A stretch of DNA of 64,000 nucleotides from Chiua virens (taxonomy: Eukaryota > Basidiomycota > Agaricomycetes > Boletales > Boletaceae): positions 1,736,001-1,800,000 of the forward strand of contig JAHNUO010000010.1 in assembly GCA_019787685.1 (NCBI GenBank), read 5' to 3'. Below are positions 10,274-21,383 of this stretch, one piece after another (position 1 is the stretch's first letter; every line of letters begins with the position of its first letter). Position numbers and translations under genes: made by a program. Below the pieces are notes generated by a model, which searched no databases, was not told the DNA's origin, and worked only from the letters and a program-made list of their open reading frames with translations.

Positions 10274-10886
10274 TGTAGGGAATAGGTATTCTCTGTGCTC
10301 ACATAGCACGTTTCTGCACCCTGTCGTCACCTGATCCCAATCCTGATCTGTCTGCTTGTGCAAACTCATCCGGATTGCTGTATCCGCGCCCATTTTGCCT
10401 CAGACTCTTTTATTTTATTTTTGATGCTCCTTATTCATACTTAGCATTGGCTAGACCACATCATGCAGCCTTTGCAGGGACATTCGGGTGCCTCTCGAAC
10501 TTTATACCATACGAAAACCTTCTTTTTATTATTATCCTTACTTAGGATGAGTCTGAGGGTATTCCCGAGGACTATAAATTCACTGTATTGACAAAATACA
10601 GTAGCTTTTGCCTGTGTGCATCTGTCTCACATCGTTTTTGGTTGACGTTCATTTTCTCTCGCTCTCCTCGTATTTTCTCAATCCGGATCAGACTGCTGTG
10701 TCCACTTTTCTATCCGTTTTAATCCAGATTCGCCCCAGATTCATCTCGGACTACTCAAAAACCATTATTTGTTGTTCACCAACTCAGTGTTGTCCCTGGG
10801 TCGAACGGAATCGCATTCCTTCACCCACTTTCTATTTCTTTCAATCCCCCTGAGTATTGCACTACAGCTGGGATTTATTACCTTCA
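10274..10886 (+). repeat. 5' LTR of Gypsy-2, family F (613 bp)
   Basis: It starts TGTAGGGAATAGG and ends TTATTACCTTCA. Three more copies occur on the minus strand (22227, 33640, 42327). Unlike those, this one is followed by a possible primer-binding site and a gag-like frame, so I read it as the 5' LTR of an element. The left and right flanks do not match, as expected if it is one end of a longer element. Confidence 0.7.
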
Positions 10887-10887
10887 A

Positions 10888-10909
10888 CTGGAGCCCACCA
10901 CGAGGGACT
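10888..10909 (+). other. Candidate primer-binding site of Gypsy-2
   Basis: Two bases after the LTR end lies TGGAGCCCACCACGAGGGA. It begins with TGG, the complement of a tRNA CCA end, and could pair with the 3' end of a tRNA. The tRNA was not identified. Confidence 0.4.
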
Positions 10910-11085
10910 TCCAGAAGTTGGTACAGACGACGACAACCAATCCACTCATTATTCACCTCACTCACGACATACCTTCGCTTCACTTCTCAGAAAATTTTCG
11001 CCTCAGTTAACACCTCCTTGCATAGCATCTGAATCACCCCTATTGAACCCTGCACCACTACCCTTACGCTGCCACAGAACTCTAA

Positions 11086-12474
11086 GTGACGTCAGACAAG
11101 TCAGACGACATACCTGTCATGGCACATGGGACCTGCGCCACCATCCGAGTCGTTACTATGCCATCACCTGGATATCTCCTACAGCTGCCCTTCCGGACTG
11201 CCTCTAGTGCCCCACGTTTCAACGCAACCATTCCATCACAGCTACCTGCCTTTTTGAAACACGTCGATCAGTTAGCTACAAGCATCAGACTCACGGATGC
11301 ACAGAAGATTAATACAGCAATCTGGTATGCCTACCCAGAAGACGCCGAGCTATGGCGGACATCGCAGCAAGTACTTGCAGCGCAGCCAGATTGGTCAACG
11401 TTCGTAGCAGATGTCCAGCACTGGTACTCATCATACGACGACAACTACCCACTTTACGTTCCAGAACCATCCATCGACATTACCACCAACCCCATCCTTA
11501 CCTCAGCATCCACCTCATCGAATCTAGCAGATCACATGCCGCAAAGTGATTCTATCCGGGTCTATTCAAGGATAGTAGAATGCAATCCTGAGCAATCCAG
11601 TAACGTCTCAATTGAACCCGTCTGTGCTGATCCACCTCTCACAGCTGTCAAATTTGTGGTACTGCATGCCAAAACGCAGGAGCAAAATGAACCGGATTGC
11701 CCCAACACATCTCACCCACTACACTCACCCTCCTCAGCCACAATCTCCCTGCCACTGGATGTACTCATGCATACATCAATCCAGACATTCTCGGATCCAT
11801 CACCACGACCGATCCAACCACCTTCACCCTCTTTGGATATGCCACAACCTGACTTGTCTACCCCATCGCTCTCACCATCAACCATGCCGGCCTTGCCACC
11901 TCTGTCACCTCGGATGACTATGAAGTCGCCATCAACAAACCTCACGCCACCACTCACCCATCCGTTGCATAGTACTGGATTGCAGCTCAGCAGATTGATG
12001 TTTTCGGCTATGACAAAAAGGCCAACCGGGTACATACTCTCATCCCACTCACCGCCCTCTCAACCACCTGGCTTAGCACAACCACCTCACTTGCCTCCAG
12101 AGGACATGACTGTTTTATCACCACCAGATCCGCCATCATCACCATCTGTTCGCGATAGCAGCACACCGGCCGTGTCACCGAAAACATCTATCCAGATAGC
12201 TCGGATCATGTCGGATCCATCACTACCCGCATTGCCCAGTCGGTCTCTCATCTCTAAAGCTGTCCCATCGCCTATCATGTCTGAACCACCGTCTCTGCAT
12301 TTACGGCCATATCCAAGGATTTGTAGTACCTCACCAGTCCAATCGGTTTCTGGCCGGGTATTGAAGCTACATGCACTCTTCTGCGCAGTTCCTATGCCCC
12401 ATGAAGTGCGCATATTGCAGCCACTCTCATTGCCCTCATCCTTCTTCAACAAACTGCCATCTCTGCATTTATGA
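11086..12474 (+). CDS. Gypsy-2 gag-like protein (462 codons)
   Basis: The frame opens after a 200-bp leader. Residues about 40-130 have a Gag/capsid-like pattern: FLKHVDQLATSI, a helix with KINTAIWYAY, then aromatic motifs including WSTFVADVQHWYSSYDDNY. The rest is low-complexity, rich in Pro and Ser, with no zinc knuckle. Comparable Gag proteins continue with charged repeats, so the Pro/Ser tail may be out of frame or diverged. No protease or RT follows before element B begins at 13035. Confidence 0.55.
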   Translation: MTSDKSDDIPVMAHGTCATIRVVTMPSPGYLLQLPFRTASSAPRFNATIPSQLPAFLKHVDQLATSIRLTDAQKINTAIWYAYPEDAELWRTSQQVLAAQPDWSTFVADVQHWYSSYDDNYPLYVPEPSIDITTNPILTSASTSSNLADHMPQSDSIRVYSRIVECNPEQSSNVSIEPVCADPPLTAVKFVVLHAKTQEQNEPDCPNTSHPLHSPSSATISLPLDVLMHTSIQTFSDPSPRPIQPPSPSLDMPQPDLSTPSLSPSTMPALPPLSPRMTMKSPSTNLTPPLTHPLHSTGLQLSRLMFSAMTKRPTGYILSSHSPPSQPPGLAQPPHLPPEDMTVLSPPDPPSSPSVRDSSTPAVSPKTSIQIARIMSDPSLPALPSRSLISKAVPSPIMSEPPSLHLRPYPRICSTSPVQSVSGRVLKLHALFCAVPMPHEVRILQPLSLPSSFFNKLPSLHL

Positions 12475-12790
12475 CCGTATCCAAGGATTAGCACCTCACC
12501 GGTTCAATCAGTTTCCGGCCATGTATGGAAGCTAAACACACTCTTCCATGCAGTTCCTATGCACCATGAAGTGCGCACATTGCAGCCACACCCATCACCC
12601 TCGTCCTTTTTCAACAAACCGCCCTCGCTGCTATTGACCTCGCCCCTCATTTCCACAACCATGCCACCACCCATCTCATCCGAGCCGCCACCTCTACGTT
12701 TATGGCTGTATCCGAGGACCCATACCTCACTGGTTCAATCGGTTCTGAGCCGGTTATCAAAACCATGCATGCCCTTTGCCGCTCTCTGAG
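12296..12790 (+). repeat. Degenerate direct repeats in the Gypsy-2 body
   Basis: A unit beginning near TTTACGGCCATATCCAAGG (12300) recurs near 12468 and 12702, each followed by CTCACYGGTTCAATCRGTTTC. The units are about 170-230 bp apart and have drifted. In one frame they encode repeated FMxVSxDxxLTGSI-like segments. The source protein is not recognised. Confidence 0.5.
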
Positions 12791-13034
12791 TCCCAATCTG
12801 TTTCCCTCTCTCTCAATTTTACACTAATGCATACATCGTTTCGTTTCAGTTTATGCTTCAGCTGTCTCTGCCCACATCGGGTTTATTTGATGACCTGGCC
12901 GACACAGTTCGGTCACATTTTCCCTTTGACCCGGGAATCTGACTGTTTCTTTTTTTTCACTATCATCGAGATGCCCTCACCCTTTCTCCACAGCATTATC
13001 TGGATGACCGGGAGGTCATCAGATATGGCCTACC
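12791..13034 (+). other. Gypsy-2 internal sequence, unidentified
   Basis: This has weak coding character with no intact frame and is cut by element B at 13035. It continues after element B at 20043, where one frame (LPRGEGSTRPP) joins across the CTACC target. Confidence 0.35.
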
Positions 13035-13666
13035 TGAAACAACCAAACCTTTACAGGCTTAAGTTATTTGCTAGAAGGACAGTGAAAGCGAGTCTGTGTG
13101 ACTAGAGAGGCTTGGGGAAACTCCAGAAGGACAAGACTGGTCCTTCAGTGAGTTGGGGATGTCCCTTTTATACTATTCTACTGTTTGTACAAGTGTAAAC
13201 TAAATCTACAGATATGCTATGCTATGGGACAAGGGTTTGAATGGGTATAGGGTATATGGATCTAGAATACATAGCCATAGAATGTAATTGCATCATAGAC
13301 ATGAGGGAGAATGGATATGAGGGTAGGCATGAGGTGAGGTAGGCATGAGGTGAGCATGTGTAGAATGGAATGACATACTATGAGTCTGGAGGGTGTCTGA
13401 GGGCTTGTATGGTCTAGGCTGGTCAAGGGTTAGTGGTTCTAGACCATAGCAAGGCATGGGTCAATGTATTTTAATCATATATCACTTTGTATTTGCTAAG
13501 TGTTCAGTTCCGGAGTTTCCGAGAGCGTGGGAATTTCGGAAACTCCGGAAACTCGGAAACTCGGAAGGAATGGAATGCTTATAGCAAGCTCAAATGCAAA
13601 GGGAAAAATATGGAAAAATAGGCAAAAAATAGAGGGATTAGGATAGTATATTGTGTGATTGTAACA
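13035..13666 (-). repeat. 3' LTR of element B
   Basis: On the minus strand it runs TGTTACAATCACAC to TTGGTTGTTTCA. It contains an imperfect hairpin made of TTCCGGAGTTTCCG (13508-13521) and CGGAAACTCCGGAA (13537-13550), followed by two more GGAAACTC units. Short GGCATGAGGTGAG repeats lie near 13325-13360. Confidence 0.97.
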
Positions 13667-13680
13667 CTACCCCCTCTCTA
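13667..13680 (-). other. Polypurine tract of element B
   Basis: On the minus strand AGAGAGGGGGTAG lies directly before the 3' LTR and overlaps the end of pol. It is the expected plus-strand primer for reverse transcription. Confidence 0.8.
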
Positions 13681-16600
13681 AAGATCAACTTCCAGGTGAT
13701 CAAAAGGTAGAAGATGTTGTGGGGTGATTACTATGGGTTGACCACAGTATGCAAATAGATTGTAGAAATCTTTAGCAATCATATTGAGACGTCTAGGAGC
13801 ATTAGGATGCTTCCTATGGAATTGGGTGATCATATGTGGGGCATTGGTTAGATTAGATTTGGGTTCCCAAGTGCGGTCTTCATCTGAATAACCTTTCCAA
13901 TGAACTAGGTACTCAAGGCAATTTGATTTCCATCTAGAATCAACAATATACTCCACTTCATATTCATCTTCTCTGTCTTCTGTGACAAGAACTGGTCCTG
14001 GCTTAAAGGTGGTTTGACCTTCTAGGCGTTCTTTATATTTCTTGACTCTAGAGACATTGATAACAGGGTGAATGCGAAGGGATTTGGGTAGATGGAGCTT
14101 GACAGCATTGTCTCCCACTAGTTTTGTGATTTCATAGGGTCCTAACCATTTCTCTGAGAGTTTCTTGGATGCTCTATTGAGTCTGAGATTTTCTGTGGAG
14201 AGCCAGACTTTATCACCAATAGAATAGGCTGGTGCAATAGATCTATGTTTATCTGCTTGCAGTTTCATTCTTTGTTGAGCCTGTTCTAGGTTTGTTCTAG
14301 TCTGTTCCAAGGTATTCTCCATTTCTTTGGCTAGCTCTTCAGCAGCTGGGGCTTTTACATTTCTTTGTTCAAAGCCCATTCTAGGAGCATATGATCTAGT
14401 AACCTCAAAGGGTGCTTTCTGAGTGGAAGCTTGTCTCTTTGAGTTATAGGAGAACTGAGCAATGGGTAGCCAATCTGTCCATTCATCTTGCTTATCCGAT
14501 GTGAATAAGCGAAGATATTGTTGTAGATCTCTGTTCATGCGCTCTGTTTGTCCATCAGTTTGAGGATGGAATGCAGTAGATAATCTAGACTGTATTCCTA
14601 GTCTTTTGCACAGGTCTTGCATTACTTGTGATGCAAACTGTGGTCCTCTGTCTGAAACAATAGTTCTTGGCAGGCCATGATCTTTCCACACATTATGCAA
14701 GTACAGTCTTGCAGTATCCAATGCAGTAGTGGTTTTGTTGCATGGGATAAGTTCTACTTCTTTTGAGAAGCGGTCAACAACCACTAGGATGCTGTCATAG
14801 CCATTGGAGAGTGGTAGATCTGTGGTGAAATCAACTGAGATGTCTTCCCAAGGTTTGTTAGGAATTTCTAGAGGGTGTAGTTTTCCTGCTGGGGCTTGAT
14901 TAGAGCCCTTGAAGCGAGCACATGTATCACATCTAGAGACATATTCTTTGATTATTGATCTCATTCCAGGCCAAGTATATGTCCTGTTGATAAGATCTAG
15001 TGTCTTGTCCATACCAGGATGTCCAGCAATTGGTGTATTGTGGTGTAATCTTATGATCTCCATTCGAAGATTTTGATCTTCTGGTATGTAGATCTTTCCA
15101 TTTTTGTCATAAAGAAGTTCATTTCTTTCATTACACATGTCATTTCCTTGACAGATCTTGATGGCATCAGATTCTTTGATCTTCCAAGTGGCTTCTTTGA
15201 TTTTGGTCATAATGATGTCATCATCTGAGGAGAGATGAACTGTTGTGGCTGCAATATGTTCTGGTGGAATGACTAGCACTCCTTTATTATCATCTTCTAG
15301 GCCAATTGCATGGTCTTCTCTTCGAGATAGGGCATCAGCTTTTACCATTTGTGTACCAGCTTTGTGAATCCATTTGAAATTGAATCTGGAGAGGTATTGT
15401 GCCCATCTAGCTTGTCTCCTATTAAGATCTTGTCTTTTCATGAACCATTGAAGGTTAGCATGATCATTCCATATCTCAAATTCATGTTGGTTTCCTTCTA
15501 GATAGTGTCTCCATTGTTCTAGGCTTCTGATGACACTGAGCATCTCTTTATCTGCTACAGGATAATTTCTTTCTTCAGGGGACATTGAATGAGAGGAGAA
15601 GGCAACTGGGTGCCATTTTCCATCTTGTTCAATAGAGAGGACTGCTCCTGTTGCAAAATCTGAAGCATCTGTCTCTAAGCAAAATGTTTATTATTATCTG
15701 GGAAGGCAAGGATAGGAGCTGTAGTGAAGCAATGTTTCAATTGATCAAAGGACTCTTGTTGCTTTTCCCATTTGAAAGGGGTTTTCTTCTTGGTTAGATC
15801 ATTCAAGGGGCAAGCTACTTGAGCATAATTCTTGATAAATCTTCTGTAGAAATTGGCTAGACCAAGGAAGCTTCTAACTCCTTTGACACTGGTAGGTGTA
15901 GGACACTCTAGTATGGCTTTAACCTTGTCATCATCCATTTTGACACCATCAGGTGTAATTGTCATGCCCAAGAATTCTACTTGTTTGGCTTTCAAAGTAC
16001 ACTTTTCCGGTTTGACAAAGAGATCATTCTGTTCAAGTCATTTCAATACTTCCAAAATAACCCTATCATGGTCTTCAGGGTCATCTGTCTTGGTGAAGAT
16101 CATGAGGTCATCAATATAGATGACAACTGCATCATCCATGTCACCAAAGATGTCATTCGTCATGGTTTGGAAGGTTGCTGGAGAGTTGCAGAGTCCAAAG
16201 TACATAACCACAGGTTCAAAGGATCCTCTGTGGCATACAAAGGCAGCTTTCCATTCATCACCTTCTTTGATTCTAACATTATTATATCCCCATCTAAGGT
16301 CCATCTTTGTGAACAGCTTAGATCCTTTCAGTTTGTCAACAAGCTGAGAGATCAAGGGGAGTGGATAATTATTCTTGACAGTGTGTTCATTGAGGTATCT
16401 ATAGTCTTGAACCATTCGCTTCTTGCCATCCTTCTTTGGTACAAAGAAGACAGGGGAAGTTTGTGGAGATTTGGATGGGCGAATGTAACCCTTTTGGAGT
16501 TGATCATCAATGAAATCACTGACTTCTTTCTGTTCATTAAAGGAGAGGGGAATTAATCTTCCCTTCTTTGGTACAAAGGTATCCTTCAGGTCTATAGCAT

Positions 16601-17366
16601 GATCCCATGATTTTCTAGAGGGCATGCGCTCTGATTCTTTCTTGGAGAAAGTGCTGAGATATTTATGATATTCCTTTGGGACAAGTGTCTCTGTTTTAAG
16701 ATCTTCTTGCTGCTCAGGAACATCTGTTTTCAGCCTATGGATGTGAGCTAATGATTCTCTCTCTTGAGTATGAAGATGCCTGGAAAAGGGGGGTTTATTC
16801 TGTAGAGTCTTGCATGACCAAGGGCAACGACTCATTGTTACTGTTCCTTTGCTCCAGTCTATGTCAGGATTGTGTAGCTTGAGCCATGTATATCCAAGGA
16901 TAACCTGATTCTTGCCTAGATCAGTGACTTCAGCTATTAGTCTTTCTCTATGTCCTTGAAAGTCAATCACTAATTCAGCACAATGAGTGATGTCACCAGC
17001 TGAGTTTCTGGATCCATCTACATTGAACACAGGAATAGGTTTCCCCACTGAGGTTAATGGAAACTTCATTTTCTGTGCCCAGAGTCTATCCACAAACACT
17101 GTGTTTGCACCACTGTCTAGTAATGCTTTTGCTTGTGCAAAATGATTTTTATGTCTGATAGAGGCTACCTTGATAGATAGGACTATGTCTTTAGGTTCCA
17201 TGGATCGAATTCTATTGGGTTCTGGGATTGTCTTGAGGTTATAAGTGGAATCAAGCACCAGTTTAGAGTCCTGGCCAAGCTCTAAACCTGTTAGAGACCC
17301 CACTTGACTATGTGTAGTTAAATTAAATGATTTGGAATCTGCAGCTTGAATTCCCAGAATATTCAA
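13678..17366 (-). pseudogene. Element B Pol polyprotein with one stop and one frameshift
   Basis: Protease (ALLDSGANT, about residue 84) is followed by RT with the YIDD catalytic box (about 417-420). A TGA at 16038-16040 then replaces an Arg-type codon in the RT thumb, and a one-base deletion near 15683 breaks the frame at the start of RNase H. The last 635 codons are open: RNase H end, HHCC zinc finger (H181, H189-type to C219/C222), integrase DDE (D252, D312, E348) and a C-terminal chromodomain (about 541-592, with EYLVHWKGY). The chromodomain targets integration to particular chromatin. Pol overlaps gag in the -1 frame, which suggests frameshifting. Only two lesions in a copy with near-identical LTRs suggest a recent death or sequencing errors. 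Confidence 0.95.
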
Positions 17367-18571
17367 ACTGCTCTGGCTTTTCCCTTGTTGCTTTCAGAGT
17401 CCTTCATGTCATAGAAGAAGGCTTTAGCTTCTTCAAATGACATACCTTGAATAGCTCTAGGTAATGTACTAGATGACTGAGTAGAATCACAAGGCTGCTT
17501 CTCATCAGGTTGTGACTCTGTGAAGCGAAGCTTCTGGCCTTTCTTGTAGCAAGTATTCTTGTGTTCACCTCTAGACCAACCACAATCTTTGCATCTGGTA
17601 GAGGGTTTATCACATTTGGGGGCTAGATGCTTGTCACTTCCACAATTATAGCAGAGGCGCTTGCTTTTGCCTTGAAAAGGTCCTGACTTAGTGGCATCAA
17701 TGTCCATTGCATTTGGATTCCTTCTTGAGAATGGTGATCCTGACTTGTCAGAAAAAAGTCTGAAAGCTTCTTTGTGCTTTCCTATTTCTCTGAGGGCTTG
17801 GAGAGTGTGAATGACTGTCCTGCATCTCTTATTCTGTCTGAACAACTCCTCTACAATGTCTCTTCTTGTGTTGTTCTCTAAGAGCCACACTCCAAAGTCA
17901 TCAGTGATGCCCGATTGATGATATAAGGCTCTCCACTTCGCAATAAATGTGTCTGTAGAGAGTTTGTCTTGTTTGAAGGATGATATGGTCCTTCTGGCCC
18001 AATCTTTCTGTAGTTGGGGTCGAAATAAGCCTTCTATTTCAGCAACTAAGTCTTCCCATCTGTCCAGTTTAGAGGTACCATCTGCTAGGTCTTGCAGTTC
18101 AGTTTCTGCAAAGTATCCTCCTTTCTGGCCTTTCAAGCGAGACAGTACAGCATAAGCTCTGTTCTTGCCATGGGGAATCTCATCACCATCTTCATCTTTG
18201 GTTGCAAAATGTTTTGGGTTGCAATCCATCCATGCTTTCATCTTTGTCCACCATTCTTCAAACTTAGCTTGAGAACCATCATAGTTTCCAGGGTCTGTGA
18301 AGATCTCTACTCTGCTTGATCCTCCTGCTCTTGGAGAGGAAGAGTAGTCTCCTGCTAAGCCCATTAATTCTCTGGTTCTATCATCTGCAGCTTTTACTTG
18401 GGCTTGAGCTTCAGCCAATTGTGTTGATGCTCTAGCAAGAGCACCTGCTAGATTATCTCTCTGCTGCTCAAGGCCTTGTATCCTACCATTGTCAAGATTT
18501 ACTTGATCTTGCAATGAGTTAAATCCAGCAATTAGAGCACTCCAGTCTTGCTCTGAGATTTTTGCAGTCAT
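17363..18571 (-). CDS. Element B Gag (402 aa)
   Basis: The intact frame starts [10 protein letters not shown]. It has a coiled-coil segment (about 15-70), a capsid-like core with IFTDPGNYD and [11 protein letters not shown] (90-117), and two zinc-binding motifs: CYNC...H...C (307-320) and a second CX2CX6HX3C (327-341). A conserved [14 protein letters not shown] segment follows near the C-terminus and has counterparts in element C (GMNPKEVQAYYFDM). It forms the cytoplasmic particle and binds RNA. The stop at 17363-17365 overlaps pol. Confidence 0.95.
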   Translation of the reverse strand: MTAKISEQDWSALIAGFNSLQDQVNLDNGRIQGLEQQRDNLAGALARASTQLAEAQAQVKAADDRTRELMGLAGDYSSSPRAGGSSRVEIFTDPGNYDGSQAKFEEWWTKMKAWMDCNPKHFATKDEDGDEIPHGKNRAYAVLSRLKGQKGGYFAETELQDLADGTSKLDRWEDLVAEIEGLFRPQLQKDWARRTISSFKQDKLSTDTFIAKWRALYHQSGITDDFGVWLLENNTRRDIVEELFRQNKRCRTVIHTLQALREIGKHKEAFRLFSDKSGSPFSRRNPNAMDIDATKSGPFQGKSKRLCYNCGSDKHLAPKCDKPSTRCKDCGWSRGEHKNTCYKKGQKLRFTESQPDEKQPCDSTQSSSTLPRAIQGMSFEEAKAFFYDMKDSESNKGKARAV

Positions 18572-18622
18572 ATTGATAGGGGTAAAGCGGAATTAGATTT
18601 GATTGATTGAGTCTAGATCAAT

Positions 18623-18826
18623 CTAGTTATCAAGAATGATGTCAACAGTTGGGGGATCTTCAGGTATTATTGGGATAATCTCTTCAATAGGTAGAGGGTT
18701 CTCCCAGGCTGCTATGTCTTCTGCTGGTCCCCAACCTTGAGAAATTGGTTGAAAGAGTCTAGATTGGATCTGGTGTTCTAGGTTGATCCAGGATGGAGGG
18801 ATAGACAGCACTGAGTTATCAATCAC
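18623..18826 (-). CDS. Small upstream ORF of element B (67 aa)
   Basis: The short acidic protein ends in a Pro/Ile-rich tail (PIPEDPP-type) and sits just upstream of gag, where elements A and C carry ORF-B. It has no membrane segment and no clear similarity to ORF-B. It may be chance, but its position suggests that the leader often carries an ORF in these elements. Confidence 0.35.
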   Translation of the reverse strand: MIDNSVLSIPPSWINLEHQIQSRLFQPISQGWGPAEDIAAWENPLPIEEIIPIIPEDPPTVDIILDN

Positions 18827-19405
18827 CTATCTATATCACTGCTATGGAGGGGTATTTTATTATGATTTTTCCTGGTCTTGGTTTGCTAGAGTACCCCAGA
18901 GACTCTGGCTCAATATTCAAGAATAACTCTTGTAGTATAATGTTGTCAAGCTGTGTTGACAACTTTGGCAAGGGTGATGGGATCAATGGGGGATGATGGG
19001 CCTTCACCAATAGTGTCCTGAACTATTTGATGACAATAGATTGATGGGATATCAACACTGGTTTGTTGGAATGGATTTGGGGTCAAGGTGTATAAGTTTC
19101 TATACTCAACTTGAAGAAGGTTGTAACTAGGTAACCTTCTGGTAATCCTGCTATATAAAAACTAGGGTAGGCTCGTCAGCCTCTACCTTCTCTTCTGGCT
19201 CAATCCAAAAGGAGGGAATCAGGGGTTCTTCAATCTTGTAGTAAAAAATGGAAGGGATGACACTAGCAATCAATACTAATGTCCTGACAATGAACTAGTG
19301 TGCCTAGGTGCACAGAGAACCTCACTGATCAATACTAGAACTCGAAAGGGGAGGTCTAGGGTAGCTAATCCTAAACCAAGAGAAGTAAGTAAAGTCTTGT
19401 CCTAA
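18827..19405 (-). other. Element B leader
   Basis: About 580 bp of untranslated leader between the 5' LTR and the small ORF. Immediately after the LTR the minus strand reads TTAGGACAAGAC; the corresponding position in element C reads TTAGAACTTTG. This shared TTAGRAC start may be the primer-binding site. Confidence 0.45.
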
Positions 19406-20037
19406 TGAAACAACCAAACCTTTACAGGCTTAAGTTATTTGCTAGAAGGACAATGAAAGCGAGTCTGTGTGACTAGAGAGGCTTGGGGAAACTCCAGAAG
19501 GACAAGACTGGTCCTTCAGTGAGTTGGGGATGTCCCTTTTATACTATTCTACTGTTTGTACAAGTGTAAACTAAATCTACAGATATGCTATGCTATGGGA
19601 CAAGGGTTTGAATGGGTATAGGGTATATGGATCTAGAATACATAGCCATAGAATGTAATTGCATCATAGACATGAGGGAGAATGGATATGAGGGTAGGCA
19701 TGAGGTGAGGTAGGCATGAGGTGAGCATGTGTAGAATGGAATGACATACTATGAGTCTGGAGGGTGTCTGAGGGCTTGTATGGTCTAGGCTGGTCAAGGG
19801 TTAGTGGTTCTAGACCATAGCAAGGCATGGGTCAATGTATTTTAATCATATATCACTTTGTATTTGCTAAGTGTTCAGTTCCGGAGTTTCCGAGAGCGTG
19901 GGAATTTCGGAAACTCCGGAAACTCGGAAACTCGGAAGGAATGGAATGCTTATAGCAAGCTCAAATGCAAAGGGAAAAATATGGAAAAATAGGCAAAAAA
20001 TAGAGGGATTAGGATAGTATATTGTGTGATTGTAACA
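19406..20037 (-). repeat. 5' LTR of element B
   Basis: It has the same length and almost the same sequence as 13035-13666, including the TTCCGGAG / CGGAAACTCC hairpin near 19879-19921. The promoter and transcription start of the element should lie here. Confidence 0.97.
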
Positions 20038-20042
20038 CTACC

Positions 20043-20179
20043 CAGGGGGGAGGGGTCTACAAGACCGCCTCGGTTTCCACACGCAACTTTTCGCGTTTTC
20101 ACAATTTCAGTCATTGAAGTCATTCTTTTGATATCTGTTTCGTCTTTGTTGCATCCCTGGTATTCGTCCAGCAGATCTT
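20043..20179 (+). other. Gypsy-2 remnant downstream of element B
   Basis: This is the continuation of the Gypsy-2 body, separated from 13034 by element B. It begins with a G-rich tract (20044-20056) and has no intact gene. It ends at the family E LTR. Confidence 0.45.
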
Positions 20180-20822
20180 TGTTACAATCACGTTTCACTC
20201 ATAATTCATTTCACCTTCCTACTCATTCTCTACTCCATTATACAAGATACACAATATCTATTACGGCATATATTGCCTCATGCCAAGGCTATACTCAGGA
20301 CCTTATCCTATTGGCCAATCCATTATGACTCATTATGATTCATCATTAGACACGTGTTATCACATGATGTCATAACCCATGCACAACACATGTGTATTCA
20401 CACGTTATCTCTTATCTATGATTCCCTATGACTCATATCTATTATTAAAGCAGTGCTTATCTCATAACATGCTTATACCGCATTGTTACAGCATTGCTTC
20501 CTCATGTCTTTATCTATGACTCACATACATGCTGATACCTCATGTTATCACACCTTATCTACCAATCAGGACACTCATACTTATCTATGTATTCATACTC
20601 CGATTGTAGCTCTGATTGTACTTTTAGTATATAAGACTTGAATGCAGCACCAAGGGAACTCTAACAAAGTTCACCTCTGGTTTTCCTCCATTGTCTCTCA
20701 TAGACAGATCTCCTCTGTAGTTCTCACCTCACTCGTCAGACTCACTTGCACTTACACCTCACACTGACCACTACAACCACTCGCAAGTAACTCATAGTCT
20801 ACGTTTGTTCTAGGTTGTTACA
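20180..20822 (+). mobile_element. LTR, family E (643 bp), without matching flanks
   Basis: It is almost identical in length and sequence to 9534-10176. The flanks ATCTT and GCTGA differ, so unlike the other family E copies it has no target duplication. It could be a product of recombination between two insertions or one end of a deleted element. Confidence 0.88.
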
Positions 20823-21383
20823 GCTGATACCTTGGACTATTTGTAATTACACTTACTTACCTACCTACTTTCCTTATCCAGTAGTGTACAGCCACATGTA
20901 CTTAGTATATATACCTGAGTGACCTGAGGGATGATTCCCCAGTTTGTTAATTAATGATGTTTACCATTACTCCTCTGCCCAAGCAGTCATTGAACTACTT
21001 GTGAATTATCTTCACCATTGGAATAAATGTACAGGTGCCTCACCACACTAAACCCTGTACTTGAGCTGACCTTAGGGTCTTGTCTCATCCACAAGCACAC
21101 TTGCAACTGTTACATGTTGCATCATGCCCTACTACGCCCCTCATCATACCCAGCTTGTTTCAATAAGCACTATAGTTGTGGACAGACAAACATGACAATT
21201 TTGGTAGTGGCTTAGCTAGGACTTTCTGATGGAAATTATAGCTCACAAATGACTCAGAATGGGAAGGTATTGAAAAACAATGGTCTGAAAAATTTCCAGT
21301 GCTTTTTGGGATGGCCAAATTTTTGGCTAATTTCATCACTATGAAATATACCATACAAATGTGTGTTACCCACTAATGGGCCA
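20823..21383. other. Unassigned 560 bp
   Basis: No recognisable gene. The 3' flank or end of the DDE_3-type transposon may lie here, but no inverted repeat was found. Confidence 0.3.

Larger units (their letters stand above)
13035..20037 (-). mobile_element. Element B: full-length Ty3/Gypsy chromovirus (7003 bp)
   Basis: Two 632-bp LTRs flank the body, with a perfect CTACC duplication (13030-13034, 20038-20042). By eye the LTRs differ at one base (G at about 13081, A at about 19452), so insertion was recent. Minus-strand order is 5' LTR, leader with a small ORF, gag, pol (protease, RT, RNase H, integrase, chromodomain), purine tract, 3' LTR. It inserted into Gypsy-2. Confidence 0.97.

Noticed and set aside
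11712..12494. Minus-strand frames of 107 and 135 codons rich in Gly and Asp
   Set aside because: They are antisense shadows of the Pro/Ser-rich plus-strand frame of Gypsy-2.
13325..13360. GGCATGAGGTGAG repeats considered as a CRISPR-like or regulatory array
   Set aside because: There are only a few short direct repeats inside an LTR, present identically in the partner LTR; a eukaryotic genome with no spacer structure.
13506..13565. GAA/TTC cluster considered as a heat-shock element
   Set aside because: The spacing of GAA and TTC units does not match alternating nGAAnnTTCn; reported only as a hairpin array.
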